A stretch of 64,000 nt of DNA, from positions 1 through 64,000 of the forward strand of contig VWPU01009603.1 in assembly GCA_013398955.1 (NCBI GenBank), given 5' to 3'. The notes below the pieces were generated by a model, which did not search any database, was not told where the DNA came from, and saw nothing but the letters and a program-made list of their open reading frames with translations. Shown one piece after another: positions 53,065 to 64,000 of this stretch (position 1 is the first letter of the stretch; the number at the start of each line of letters is the position of its first letter). The DNA comes from Callaeas wilsoni. Its lineage: Eukaryota; Chordata; Aves; Passeriformes; Callaeidae. A program made the translations under genes and the position numbers.

Positions 53065-53922
53065 TCAGTTTCGAGTGGGCTCCAGCCGGTGCCGCGGGGT
53101 TTGATGCTGCCGGGAGGCAGCGGGCCGGGGGCTCTCGGGGGGCTGCGGGGCAAATTGCTTCTTGTAGAGGAGGCTGCTGTACTGCAGCTCCGGCGTCACC
53201 AGCCGCCGGCAGGTCCGCTCCAGCTCCTGATCCAAGCCCTGCTTGAGGTTATAGCCCAGGATCCTGGCCCCGCCGTGCTGCAGCGGCCGCAGGGAAGAGT
53301 CCTTGATGTCCTTGGGGGCCACGCTGCCCGTGCCCTGCAGGCAGGTCCTGGCCAGCTCCGCTTGCCGCTCCCGCAGCGCCCGCACCTCCCGCCGCATGCG
53401 CTCCCGGCCGATGTCCCGGTCGATCCTTTCCCAGAAGGTCCTGTTAAAGTGGGTGTAGATCTCCCAGTCCAGCTTGTTCCAGGCCTTCAGCTTCTCCACG
53501 ACGGTGTCCGGGAGGGGGGACTTGGTGCTGCTGTCCCTGGTGTTGAGCGGGAAGGAGACGACGCTGTCCAGGTCCCAGCACAGCATCTCCTTCAGCAGCA
53601 CCATGGACTCGTCGAAGTACTCGGAGATGAGCAGAAAGTCGAAGGACGCCTCGATGGCCTTCAGCATGAGTTGCACCCGCTCAGGGGACACCTCCCCGTC
53701 GGGGTTGAAGCCGAAATCGAAGGTCATGAGGTTCCTGGCGTAGTGGCGGTCGCCGCTGGCGGGGTTGTAGTAGCGGTAGGGCTGGCTGAGGAACTCCGCC
53801 AGGCTGCGGACGCGCGAGAAGGCCGACGCTCCCTTGTAGTACACGAAGGAGGACTCCATCAGCTGCACGGGGTTCCTCAGGATGGAGAAGTAGACGGCAG
53901 AGCTGGGCACCACTTTCTGCAC
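53065..53922 (-). CDS. GAL3ST2: GAL3ST2 last coding exon (285 aa and stop)
   Basis: Minus-strand acceptor CTCCTCCGCAG|GTGCAG. Encodes VQKVVPSSAVYFSILRNP onward through YARNLMTFDFGFNPDGE, ISEYFDESMVLLKEMLCWDL, HFNRTFWERI and TPELQYSSLLYKKQF, and ends EPTRN. This covers the 3'-PAPS contact and most of the sulfotransferase fold. Confidence 0.95.
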   Translation of the reverse strand: MQKVVPSSAVYFSILRNPVQLMESSFVYYKGASAFSRVRSLAEFLSQPYRYYNPASGDRHYARNLMTFDFGFNPDGEVSPERVQLMLKAIEASFDFLLISEYFDESMVLLKEMLCWDLDSVVSFPLNTRDSSTKSPLPDTVVEKLKAWNKLDWEIYTHFNRTFWERIDRDIGRERMRREVRALRERQAELARTCLQGTGSVAPKDIKDSSLRPLQHGGARILGYNLKQGLDQELERTCRRLVTPELQYSSLLYKKQFAPQPPESPRPAASRQHQTPRHRLEPTRN

Positions 53923-56900
53923 CTGCGGAGGAGAAAAAAGAGGGTTTAAAGCTGGGGTAGGAAGAAGGGACCCGCTTGCCCACAATGCTGGAGAGCAGAG
54001 GCAGCCACTGGGGCTGGAGATGGGGGGTGCTGGGGAGGATTTCAGGGTGCAGCTCATCAAAGGAGCTGTGGGGAGCTCCAGAAGAGTCACACTGGGAGAG
54101 CAGTGACCAAATCTCCCCACAGCGGGCTGCCACAGCTGCGTGGCCGGGCTGGGATGGAGATACTGCCCGTCTCCTTCGCTTTCCCCATGCCCACCTGTCC
54201 TCGGGTGGCATCCAGAGAGGTGGATGCTGGGCATGGCTGACCTGAGCTGATGCACTTTGATGTTCTCCTCTGGAAGCTGGTCCCCTCTGGGCCTGTCTGG
54301 GAGCAAGACATGTCCCAGGGCCCACCAGACAAGAGATGAGAGCTGCTGGCTGCTACAAATGCTGTCTCCCGCCTTGCCATGGGTCACAGCACAGCGATTC
54401 ATCAAACCTGCTCACAGAAGCTCTCAGGAGATGCCAACAACATGCCAAGTACCCGTGGGCAATCCTGGCTCTCTTTGGTTCATCTCTGCAGAGCTTATGT
54501 GCTCGACAGGCGCCCCTCCTTGTGCCCCGTGAGCCCCTCTCCCCCTTCCCCACTCGTCCCTCCGGAGGGCCGCAGCTCTGCCCGTACCTCCGGCTGCAGG
54601 AATCGCATGTGGTGGCAGAGGATGTTGAACCGCCGGGGGCTCTGCGGGGAGAAGCCCTGCACGAACCTCGCCAAGAAGTGGTGTGGGTAGTAGAGCTGGT
54701 AGCCCCCGCCGAGGGGGAAGGCGAAGGTGAGGTTGTGCGTCTCCCCGAAGCGGAACAGGATGTTCATGACGGTGCTGCTGGCGCTCTTGTGGACTTTCAG
54801 GAAAACAATGTCAGTCTTGGGCTTGCACGTCTTCCCTTGAGAGGTGACCCGTCTGGCCTGCTGACCTTCTCCAGCTGTCACCTCGCTGACCTTAAAGGCT
54901 TCTGTCCAGCTTGGGAAAAATCCTGTCTCCAGGTCTGTTTTGTAAAAATCCTCTGCCTGCAGGGGTTGAGCTGAGTTTGGGATGGGCTGGGTAAAGGAGG
55001 TGCCCCACTCAGGGTGGGGAGAACCCACAGCTCGAGGCCGAGTCTGGCTCTGTACCTCCACCTGCACCATTGCGGGTGGGGACATTCCCCTCTGCTCCTC
55101 TGTGCTCAGCCTGTTTGCAAAGATGGTGAACTTGCTGGTGACAGCTTCTGCCAAAACTGCGGCGATCCTCCCGGGAAGGGCTGGAGAAGGACTTTGTCTG
55201 GCTGCTTTTTCCAGGCCAGGAAGCTGGGGTTCCAGCTCCATGGGTGACAGACGGGCTTTCACCACCTCACTGCTCTCCTCAGGCTGCTGCATCCAGTGCT
55301 CCTCTTGGCTGCTTTCCAGAGGGGTCTCCTGGCTGAAGGACAGGTGCGTCCTGAAAACATCCTCAGTCGAAGCGGGGTCTGGCTCGGCTTCCCTCTGCCC
55401 CTGCGGGGAGTCATCCTCCCACAGCAGGTCGGGGCTGTGGAGGGCAGAGCCGAGCCCGTGGCCCGTGGTCTGCTGCAGCCCACGCTCCAGCTCACATTGG
55501 CAGCTCCTGTGACGGGGACAGGACACAATGCTCAGCTGTGGGAGGTGGGAGGACAGTGCAGAGGCAGCTGCTCTGCAGCCCAATGAAACCCCTGACCCCC
55601 CAAAGTCACCCCAAAACACATCCCCCCCTTTTCGTGGGGTGAGTGGCATTGCTGATGGGCTTCACTGCTGCCCTGGAGGGTGGGGGCGGGTGCAAGAACT
55701 TGGGCTTGACCATCTTGGAGGTCCTTTACAACCTTAATGATTCTATGAAGAGGAGAAGGACAGGTCAGCAGTGATGTGGCAGTGTCTCTGTCTTGCTGGA
55801 GCATGACAGGCGGGTGGAAAGGGCAGAGCAAGAGGAGGCAAGGAGAGAGAAGAGCTGGTGGTCTGGAGAAGCTGGAAGAACAATTGCAGATAACTCCAGA
55901 CTGGGAGGACTGGGCTCAAGGGCTGTAGGGTTTTGTGGTGAGGCAGGACAAAGCCCAGAGCAGCCTTGTGTGACCCCAGGGTGGGCTCAGCTCTGGCCAG
56001 GGCATAGGGGTGAGATGTGGGACCCCCGGAGGGTCCTCTCTCACCTGGATTTTCCTCCCTGTCTAAGGAAGACCCTGCTGGGTGGTTTTCAGGAGGATGG
56101 TTCTGAGCCCACCTCAGTGGCCAGCGAAAGGCTGGAGGACGAGGTGCAGGTTTATCATTCTGCTCAGGACCTACCCAGGAGGCTGCAGCTTCTCCACAAC
56201 CTGAAGTGTGACCAGGAGGAGGATGAGGAGGCTGAAGGAGATCCAGAGCCGACCTGGCTGGCACCTGTAGATTGCACTCAGCTTCCTGCAAGGAAACAGA
56301 CATTTGAGACCATTCACGGGGAGAAAAAGCCAAGACCATTGGTGTGCGTGAGGCAGGCGGGAAAGGTGCCTTGAGGCTTTTTTTATTTTTTATCTTTATT
56401 TAAGGTAAGGTCACGTTTTCAGGGGCGGAAATGCTGCAGAGGCAGCGATAACCGAGGAACCTCCGAGGCTGTGCCCCAGCGGTGCAGCCCTGTGGAAATT
56501 TCCAGATGGGCCACAGACATTGTGCTGAAAAGCAAACACTGATAACCACTGAGTCCCTTGGCTGCTCAGGGACAAGCTCCTGGAGCAGCCCGAGCTCCCC
56601 CCCAGGCAGCAGGAACAGGGCACTGCCTGTGTGTTCCCTGCCCTGCCTGGCCTAGAAGGATCAGGATCCTCTCTTTATCAACACAGACAATAAAACTCTT
56701 TTTTTCCCTGCTCTCCCCACTCTCTGCTGTTGGACTGCCATCTGCACAGGCTCCAGCTGTGGCTGCAGATGTAATGCCACCATGGGAGCCCCAGCAGTGC
56801 CTGGGTTTTACTCTGATTTTAGCCACGTCTACAACAGCACTGTGATTTCTTCGGGCCACCAGAATTGTGCTGTCGGGGTTTGGGTTGTGTATGGTGACAT

Positions 56901-59900
56901 TTGGGCCATGGAAATGCTGCCATGGGGCTCCTTCTGTTTGTAGGGCTTGCTGCAAACCCTGGTGGATCTTGATTGTAGATTTAATCTTCAGTGGAATGGT
57001 CAAGGGACTGAATTTCCTGGAAAAAAGGTTTTGTTTGTATTTTATTTTTTCACAGAAAGGTTGTCCAGTCCCAGCAGATGTGGCACTTGGAATCATGGGT
57101 TAGTGGTGGCCTTGGCAGTGCTGGGGGAGAGATTGGACTCAATGATCTTAGAGGGCTTTTGCAACTTGAATGATTCCATTATTCTGCTGGTTTTTCCCCA
57201 GGGAGCTCATTGTTGCATAACAGGAGATGATTTGTACTGAGGATCTGGTTAAATCCTCTGGGATTGGGCTCTGCTGTGGGGAAGTCCAGCCTGCCAGCCC
57301 CAGGTGGCTGCTCTCCCCTCTGAGGGAGGGAGGGTCACAGGCGGCGAGGATCTAAATGGGAGGAATCAATGAAAGCAGAAATTTGGGCAGAGCCTGCTTG
57401 GAAGCCGCGTTCCCACAGCCAGCCTGGGTTCGTTGGCAGCGCCGGCTTCCTGCAGCTTTGGACCAAGACGGTGGGACTGGAACTGCACAGACCTGCTTGT
57501 CCCAGAGCTTCTTCATCTCCATGGTGCTTCATCTCCTACTCCAGGCAGTCCTGTGACACGTGGGAGCAGGACTTGGTGAGGCAGCAGTGACACAAACGCG
57601 GGCTGTCCCAAGGGGTCACGTGCATCCCGCTGGTACAGGTCAGGAATTTCGGTTTGCTCCTGAGGAACTGGATTTGTTCCAGGAAAACCATCAGCTATCA
57701 TGATTAAGTAGGAGTTTGATAATGACAGCACTGCTTGCAGCGGTTGGACACTCACAGACACGGTTCTGCCCTGCTCCCAGTAATGTCCCTTTACTGAGCT
57801 GAAACTCTCAATCCTCCCAGGAGGATTTTAGTTTATAAAGTGCTTGGGCCTGGAAAGGCTGGGAGGTCTTAGGCCGTGGCGGTGCTACTGAGGATTTAAA
57901 AGGTGTCATTACTGCATGTAATTACTGCCCATCAGCATCACAACATCCCAAGTCCCGACGGCAACCTGGCAGGATCCAAGCTCTTTGCCACCTGAGGAGC
58001 AGACTGCCAAGCTCGGATGAGACAGGAGGTGGCAAATGTGCGTGTGGGTCACTGCCTGGCTGTGCCAGCAGCACAAGGGGACCCTCGTGAGGTCAGAGAT
58101 AAACAGGTGTGACAAATAACGGAGGAGAAAAACGCCAAATGCTTAAATAGAGCTTAAAATACCAAGAGGTGTTAAAGAGGGAGGGTTGAAGCAGAGACCT
58201 GAGGTTGCCCCAGAGCTAGTGTAAGGAAAGGCTTGTTGAAATAACTGCATGTGGAAGATCAGAGAGACTGGACAGGGAGAAGGCAGTGAGGGAGGAGCTG
58301 CTCCAGAATGAAGTGATTCCTCTGGATCTGGCTGGGGACTCAATCCAACTCTCCCATCACTCAAGGCAAGGCTGACCATAATTTTGTCTGACCATGGCAA
58401 GACAAGCAGCAATAAGGGAATGAAGAGCTGCACCACTTTCATATTTGGAGATACACACAAACTCTTGGGGAGACCTGCAGGAACTCACAGTAATGAAGGC
58501 AGAATGATGGAACACTTCCCCTCAGGCAGTGCTGGGGGCCAGCACCCCCTGCCACTCCCATAGCTCTATTTGGTGCAGGTATAATTCTTCACTTGCTTCC
58601 ACAGAGGTCCTAAACTTTCGACCTGTGAGAATCTGTGAAAGATCCAGGTCCTCTGGCTCTTTTGAAGTGGCTGTTGTGTTGGTGGAACGCCCAGCTGAGA
58701 ACACACAATGTGTCGGGCTGCTTGGGGCTGGCCAGGCTGGTGGAAAGCCAGAGCCTTTCCTTCCCTCCTCCGGGCTGGCTCTCGTGGGATACGTGGACAT
58801 CAAGGAGGGCGTGCTGAGAAAGTGTCAGCGCTCAAATTTGCACTGGAGATGCCAAGAAGTTGCACTGAAGGCAGCAAAGCATCGATTAAATGGCACATGG
58901 TGCACGAGCAGCCCTCGTCTTGGAGGCTGCAGCAGGTTGGCAAGACGTGACCAAACAACAAACCTTCAAAAGGCTCAGCTGCCTTCCGTGGGTAACCCCT
59001 GCCCAGCCTCCTCTCCATTTGCACACGGGGATGGATCAGGGTCGTGTGTGTCTTGGCTCAGAGCACCAGGAAGGTGTCCAGGGTGCACTTGGAGTCCTGC
59101 AGGGCGGGTTGGGCTGCGAGAGCCCAACTCCTGTAGAGTCTTTGGAGATGCCTCCATCTGCAGGCAGGCTATGCTTGAAGAGCCCTCTTAGACCAGAGCC
59201 TGTGTGCTGTCACCTCCAGAAGTGACAAACAGGGTGCAGAGCTGGATGCAGCACCTCAAAGATGCCTTTGGCTGCAAGGGCTCAGTAGAAGAGCCAGAGT
59301 AGCTGGATCCTCCCATGCTGGCTCAAGGAATCTAATCCAAACCTGAACCGATGCTCAAATCTTTGCGAGGGATGCTGCCCCTGCTGTGTCTCAGTGCCAC
59401 CCCTAACAGGGCAGAGGGTGCCTGGGGTGCTGCTTGGCAGCAGGTGCCACTTGTTCTCAGCGGGACTGCAGCTTTACCTTCTGTTTTTCCCCCCTGCTCC
59501 AAGCAGAGCTTCCCTGCGACCTGTGCCCCTTCCCTGTCCAACACAGAAACCAACGCCCCAGCCAGGATGGGGCTGTGGCTGGAAGTTTCCAGGCCCTCGG
59601 GGTCCCAGCCGGCTGCAGGTGCTGCGGGACGTGCTGAGGCTGAGCTCACTGGGCAGGTGAGTGGCAGAAAAAGATTTCACTGTTTTGCTGTGCCCAGATA
59701 TTCTCCAGGCAGTGAGCGAAGTTGCACAAGGAATTAATGTACACAATACGTACACCAGCCACAGCCTGCTCCCTCTGACCAGTCACCGGAGCAATTTTTT
59801 TGGCAGTAAATGAGGAATTGGGCAAAATGGCCAGCAGGATGCTCAGGTGGCACAGGAAGGGCACAATGGCACTGCCTGCTGGTGCCCACCCTACACTTGA

Positions 59901-60477
59901 CAGCTGGGTTGGGAATAGCCCCGAGCCCTCTCACCCTGGAGCTCCCCCCAGCCAAAGGATTCTGCTGCAGAGTCAAGCCTTGCCCTTCCCTCACCCCTCC
60001 TGTCCAGACCAGAGGCTGTGGAAGAGGGCACCTCACCCTAGGGGCACTCATTGAGGTGGCCATGTGGAAAACTTGCACAGAGACACATCTCTGCTCCGTG
60101 CCTGCTCCTCTGGTGATCCCTCACCTGGGACGCTGCAGGAGGGACCAGCATCCTCCTGCCCTGCCAAGGTCTGTGCCATTCTCCTTCCCTTGTGGCAACA
60201 GCCTTACAAAAGATGCTGTTTTCCAGCTGCTGTTGGAATGTCACCAGAAGGTAAAATTCCCATCACCCCAGATTTCCCTGCACTGGTATGGAGCAGAAAC
60301 ACTCCTCTGCCCATTCCCATCACCACTTCAGCTGTTTCCCAACACAGAGCCATCTGCAAGGACATCACCTCTGGGTAGGATGGAAAGAGAATTTTACTCA
60401 GGAAAACAGTATTTTACTTAAACAAATACATAAAAATATTCCACTTACGTGACCAAATACCTTCTGAATTTCAGCAT
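53065..60477 (-). CDS. GAL3ST2: GAL3ST2-type galactose-3-O-sulfotransferase with a long stem (4 exons, 638 aa in this model)
   Basis: Golgi type II enzyme transferring sulfate from PAPS to the 3-OH of terminal galactose. Minus-strand exons: 60477-60449, 56285-56175, 55506-54588 and 53922-53065. The phases (2, 2, 0) all fit. Seen: signal anchor LWISFSLLILLLVTLQVV (residues 23-40); a 231-residue S/E/P/Q-rich stem (48-278); PAPS 5'-phosphosulfate loop FLKVHKSASSTVMN (282-295); 3'-phosphate motif FSILRNP (365-371); ISEYFDESMVLL, WNKLDWEIYTHFNRTFW and ILGYNLKQGLD typical of the family; stop TGA at 53067-53065. The match to FLARFVQGF, QKV(V/M)P and FDFGFNP, and the neighbouring AQP12, favour GAL3ST2. 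GAL3ST4 is the closest alternative because of HHMRF and HYARNL. Human GAL3ST2 is about 398 aa, so the stem is exceptional. The catalytic exons are secure; the start exon is tentative. Confidence 0.85.
53923..54587 (-). other. GAL3ST2: GAL3ST2 intron 3
   Basis: A 665-bp GT-AG intron on the minus strand. The last-exon frame stays open through it, but the splice joins PEVQK as in the family. No repeat recognised. Confidence 0.9.
54588..55506 (-). CDS. GAL3ST2: GAL3ST2 stem and PAPS-loop exon (306 codons)
   Basis: Minus-strand acceptor CCCCGTCACAG|GAGCTG, donor CCGGAG|GTACGG. The first base completes a glycine codon, 231 residues of stem follow, then TDIVFLKVHKSASSTVMN, NILFRFGETHNLTFAFPLGG and NILCHHMRFLQPE. 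The frame has no stop across 919 bp and joins both neighbours in phase, so the long stem is probably translated. No mucin-type tandem repeat is visible; composition is rich in S, E, P and Q. Confidence 0.88.
55507..56174 (-). other. GAL3ST2: GAL3ST2 intron 2
   Basis: A 668-bp intron containing a sense-oriented CR1 3' tail at 55686-55747. Confidence 0.85.
55686..55747 (+). mobile_element. CR1 3'-tail remnant
   Basis: GGGCTTGACCATCTTGGAGG and CCTTTACAACCTTAATGATTCTATG: the end of a sense CR1 with the ATTCTATG terminal motif. Confidence 0.85.
56175..56285 (-). CDS. GAL3ST2: GAL3ST2 transmembrane exon (36 codons)
   Basis: Minus-strand acceptor GTTTCCTTGCAG|GAAGCT, donor CTCCTGG|GTAGGT. Encodes KLSAIYRCQPGRLWISFS followed by LLILLLVTLQVVEKLQPP, a basic flank plus a single signal anchor, as expected for a type II Golgi enzyme. 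The exon ends in GG and the next begins with G, restoring a glycine codon. Confidence 0.85.
56286..60448 (-). other. GAL3ST2: GAL3ST2 intron 1 (predicted)
   Basis: About 4.2 kb without recognisable exons. It has one CR1 copy at 57060-57186. The open frames here are unrelated to any family I know. Status as an intron depends on the start-exon call. Confidence 0.55.
57060..57186 (+). mobile_element. CR1 LINE 3'-end fragment
   Basis: GTGGTGGCCTTGGCAGTGCT, AGATTGGACTCAATGATCTT, AGAGGGCTTTTGCAACTTGA and the tail ATGATTCCATTATTCTG. Same subfamily as the AQP12 intron 2 copy. Confidence 0.85.
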
Positions 60478-60529
60478 GGTGAGCTGGAGCCTTGGCTGGG
60501 GAGCGGGTGGTTATCATCCGCCCGAGAGA
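60449..60529 (-). CDS. GAL3ST2: Candidate GAL3ST2 start exon (ATG at 60477)
   Basis: On the minus strand, CTCACCATG begins MLKFRRYLV and runs for nine codons plus two bases into a very strong donor, AC|GTAAGTGG. Those two bases plus the first base of the transmembrane exon make a threonine codon. The result is a short basic N-terminus before the signal anchor, like MMSLLGGLQRYFR in the human enzyme. A possible acceptor TTTGCTTTCCAG ends at 60530, so the exon may have a 5' UTR part. This is the only candidate I located by eye that fits phase and context; a transcript would decide. Confidence 0.45.
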
Positions 60530-63500
60530 CTGGAAAGCAAACACGCGGAGCCTGGATTGTGTGCTGCAGCCAGAGGCCCCTCCCCGGCGGGGGCACCGGG
60601 ACGGAGATCCCGTCAGACCTTCCCACCAGTGCCCTGTGCCTGCGCCAGGGAGTGCCCAGCCTCTGAGAGGGTGAGTGGCACCTTCACCCCTGCCAGGCAC
60701 CGCCACGTCACACAGAGCGGAGGGCAAGCTGTCCACCCATGTCAGCGTCCCTGCCTCACTCCTTGGCTTCACCCATGGATGTTGGTGCTCCACTTTGACC
60801 TCTCGTTTTCCTTCCTCATGTCCCGATTTTGCCTCTTGACAAAGCTGAGGGCAGAGGTGGTTGTGATTGCTGAGCTCTTGGTGATCCCGATGTCCCCGGG
60901 TCGGTGCTGCTGGGACTCAGTGATGGCTGGGTCACCCCTCCATGGCTTGTCCTCTCCAACGCAGCCCACCTCCATCCACGCTGGCCTGGGGGCATGGCAG
61001 TCCCCAGCTGCCTCCTTGGCTGCCTTGGGGGGGCACGGGGTGCCAGTCTGAGGATGGCACACGCAAGACATCGATATGTTAAGTGGTGTCTGGAGCAGCG
61101 AATGTGATGAGGGGAAGCAAAGTCCTCAACCCCCTGCGCTGGGACCGTGCTGTGCCAGGATGACCGGCAACAGGACATTGCTAGGAAGTCAACTGGCTTC
61201 CAGCACCAGTGGGAAGGTGGTCACTGAGTCTGCTTCTTGCTGGCTGGTGGACAACGTAAGACAACTCAAAGGAGGACAGGGAGGCTGCCCTCCACGGTGG
61301 AGGTCCTTTGGCCACATCCTTCCCCTTCAAGGCTCATCCCAGCATCCTGCACAGCATCAGCCATGCCCTTGTGTGACCAGGGGCCCAGGTAGTTTGGCAG
61401 GGACCATGTGCTTCTCCTGTTTGGGCCCAGACTCCCGGGGTGGTGTGGAGGCGGAGAGGGTGGCTGGGATGTGGGACACGAGGGCCAGTGGCTCAGGCTG
61501 TGTCACTCGCAGTCTGCAGGACCAGGCGCCTCACGTGCCTGCTGGCCCTGAAGGAGAGGAGCCTGGCCACGTGTGCTTTCCCTTGACCCGTGCCCAGGGG
61601 CCTCCGGAAGGGCACAAAGGGTGGATGAGTCACTTCCAGGCTGGACCTTGGCTCTCTGGAGGGACAGAAGGGCCCAGCTCCCTCCTTCCCTGTTGCCAGC
61701 AGGGAGGCAGCCATTCCCCTCACCCTGGCACAGGCAGGCGCTGCCTCTCCCCGTCCACCTCATCAAAACCACAAGTTTGCTGTGGGGCTCTCGTGTTCTC
61801 CACCCATCCTGGGCTCCAGCTCTCTGCCCGGGCTGGCAGCTTCCCTGGGAGTCTGGGGCTGCCTGAGAGCCATGCAGGAGCTTGCAGGGATCAAATCCTC
61901 TCTGATGCAGGGACTGAGGGCCAGGGCTTCTCCCCTCTGCTTCCCTCTGCACAGCCATGCTCCGTGCAATCCAAGCTGGATAAGCCTGCTTGGGGTGGAT
62001 GGCTGAGGGGTCTGTGAGCATCCCCCACGCAGGATCTCCAGGGAACATCCTATTGCTGCAGGGCATGGGGCACCTCTGCTTGGGAGCATCCAGAGGCTCA
62101 TCAACATAAGGGTGTCCAGACAGGCTTGATCTTGCTCCTCTTTGGTTGTTTCCTCTTGCTTGATGGCCATTGGTGGGATTTGCCACTGGTCAGCTCGCTT
62201 GTTTCCTTAAGGACCAACCTATTTGTCCATGGTGACGTCATGAACGTTTAGTTTCCATATGTAATCCTGCTCAAGATATCCTCTGCTCCTATCTGCAGCC
62301 TCTTCTTGGGCACGACTTGAGGCACCTGTGGAGGAAAAACTCAAAAGGCAAAGTTGTCTGTTCCTGCAGGAATGTGGTGATGGGAAGCACGGCATGTGCT
62401 CTCCACTGCCTGTGTGCTTCCTGTGCCACAGGCTGCATCTGAGGGACCTCAGCAGGGATCTCTTGGGATCCTTCTGCTACCTCGCACCTGCATCCTACAG
62501 AGGCTGTGCTGGACTGTGACCTGGGCAGGACCAGTGTCCGAGGGCTTCGGTGGGGATGTCATTCCTCTGAGACTACACCTGGTGGTCTCCTTCCTCTCAC
62601 AGATGCTGGAGTGGGGGTCAGGACTCGGGCAGGTAAATTGTGTCTCTTGAAAGGCAAAGGTGCCCTTGTAGGAGGGACTGGGCACCTCCTTAGGTGGCTG
62701 CACGTTCACTGCTGACCCCAGCGAAAGGCAGCTGAGGGGCTCCAAAGACTCCAGTCCCTTCCTGTCCCCTGTCCCTCTGCAAGATGATGAGCAAGGACCT
62801 CAAGACCCTCAGGACCTTGCCACTCTCATGCAATGGCTTTCCTGCTTGGCCTGTCCATGGCCAAGCTGCTGGTGGGTTTTTCCCAGGATTCCTGGACAAG
62901 CTGCACCTGGAGAGCAGCCATCTCGGGTGCATTTGTACCTGGGGTGGAGGTGAAGAGGAGCATGTGGGAAGGTGCCTGTCTGGTGAAGAGGAAAGGAGAC
63001 CTGAGAATGTGATTGCCCCTCCAGTGAGGAGGAGAGCAGATCTGTGAACCGGATTTCCAGCCCTGGGCTGGACCAATTGCCAGAGCAATGGGAGGTGCGA
63101 GGGAGAGCCCTGCGGTTTGCAAGGGCTTGGGGCTCACTGTAACCTCAGCCAGCTATCTGCCTCCCTTCATCCTCGCCTTATTCCTTTTCCTGCTGGATGG
63201 GGAGCACTCCAGCATAAAAACAACCCAGCAGAGAGCTCTGTGTGGGTTTTTGTTTGGTCTTGCTGAGGGCAGATTCTGTTTGCCATCAACAACACTCCCT
63301 GCTGAGCCTCGAGATGTGAACACCCGTCTGCAGGTGGGCGGCACAACAGGGCTCCTGGCAAAGGTGACAGGGACCTTCCAGGCAGGAGCAGGGGAGCTTT
63401 GTTCTGCTGAGAGAGCTTCTTTGTTCTCCTGAGAGAGCTTGGATGGCAGGACACTGCCGCAGAAGTGAGGAGCCGGAGAAAAGCCACTGTTGCTCCCTGG

Positions 63501-64000
63501 GACAATTCCTTGGCTAAGGAGGAGTCTGACATCCTTGTGTGTGTTGGCAAAGGGAGGCAGCTGCAGCCTGGAGTGTACAGGCAGCCAGGGAGGTGTCTTT
63601 GGTAGGAGCAGAGTCTGGGATCCTGGGGAAGATGAAACTGCTGCAGGGCTTTGCCAATTGGGGCAATCCCTGGGAATTTCCTGGGTCTGGAGTTGCCTCC
63701 AGAGGAGTGGTTTCTTCAGCAGGGAGTGGAGACTGATGGAGCTCCTGCTGGAAATGGCTCCTTGCTTCTGAAGTCAAAGCAGAACATCTGCAAAATAAAC
63801 AAAAACCTCAGAAGAAGGAGTCAGTGGTGCTTAAGTGAACACATTAGCTAGAGCAGGTAAACTGGAGCAATACAGAAAAGTCATATTTGGGGTTAAAATC
63901 ATCCTGGGAAGGTCCAGGAGTCAAAATGCTATTCATGAGCTCATGTTAGAGGGGCCTGGAAGACCTCTTGGCAGTGCTGTGATGGTGGGGCAGACTCCAA
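60530..64000. other. Unassigned right end of the window
   Basis: GC-rich, with many overlapping open frames on both strands, none resembling a known family. I looked for sialidase (NEU4) and immunoglobulin-domain (PDCD1) exons, the GAL3ST2 neighbours in human, and did not see them. A GC-rich patch at 60570-60615 could be the GAL3ST2 promoter area. Confidence 0.5.

Noticed and set aside
53923..54405. Readthrough extension of the last GAL3ST2 exon frame
   Set aside because: It is an intron: a clear acceptor precedes GTGCAG, and the spliced join PE|VQKV matches the family.
58522..58803. Minus-strand frame containing LSQILTGRKFRTSVEASEEL
   Set aside because: It looks protein-like over about 50 residues but has no family match I know, no clear splice borders and no supporting neighbour.
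61076..62017. 313-codon + strand open frame at the right end
   Set aside because: GC-rich, low-complexity composition, equally long frames on the opposite strand, and no domain or splice pattern recognised.
60530..64000. NEU4 or PDCD1 exons expected next to GAL3ST2 from human gene order
   Set aside because: No sialidase Asp-box or immunoglobulin-type motifs seen in any frame; these genes, if present, are outside the window.

Overview
This is a bird nuclear genome window with about 64 kb of spliced vertebrate genes. The evidence is at least a dozen CR1 LINE fragments (the dominant avian retrotransposon) on both strands, GT-AG introns of mostly 0.2-6 kb, and three proteins with clear vertebrate orthologues. 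Species cannot be fixed from the sequence. The gene set resembles what is expected of avian chromosome 9, which is an inference from gene content.

Layout: (1) Positions 1 to about 200 are the edge of a CpG island and the probable non-coding first exon of PAK2. (2) Intron 1 of PAK2 runs to 20519. It carries CR1 fragments and one motif-dense putative enhancer near 11.5 kb. (3) Fourteen PAK2 coding exons lie between 20544 and 39796 on the + strand. They join in phase into 525 codons plus stop, followed by a roughly 3.5-kb 3' UTR with two candidate poly(A) signals. Intron 2 holds a 141-bp tandem array containing an assembly gap and a pair of inverted ~255-bp repeats; intron 6 holds a perfect 173-bp tandem duplication. 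(4) 43.3-47.7 kb is intergenic. (5) AQP12 (+ strand, three exons, 301 aa) lies at 48189-50421, with a TATA box and a PTF1-like site upstream. (6) A convergent GAL3ST2-type sulfotransferase gene lies on the - strand from about 60.5 kb down to 53065, with four coding exons in my model. (7) 60.6-64.0 kb contains nothing I can identify.

The genes do not form a pathway. PAK2 is a Rac/Cdc42-activated cytosolic kinase, AQP12 an intracellular aquaporin known from pancreatic acinar cells, and GAL3ST2 a Golgi enzyme that 3-O-sulfates terminal galactose. In human, PAK2 is at 3q29 whereas AQP12 and GAL3ST2 are at 2q37.3, so the window spans a synteny junction.

Most notable observations: a GAL3ST2 protein with a stem of about 230 residues, far longer than in the human enzyme; a diverged caspase-3 site in PAK2; a CR1 copy ending within about 20 bp of the PAK2 exon 3 splice acceptor; the 141-bp array whose period is a multiple of three and is open on both strands; two perfect hairpins between the convergent genes; and a 16-bp palindrome inside the intron 1 enhancer candidate. 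No unmistakably new multi-gene system was found. All coordinates were worked out by eye from sequence and splice-site logic. Family assignments rest on remembered protein families, without database searches.
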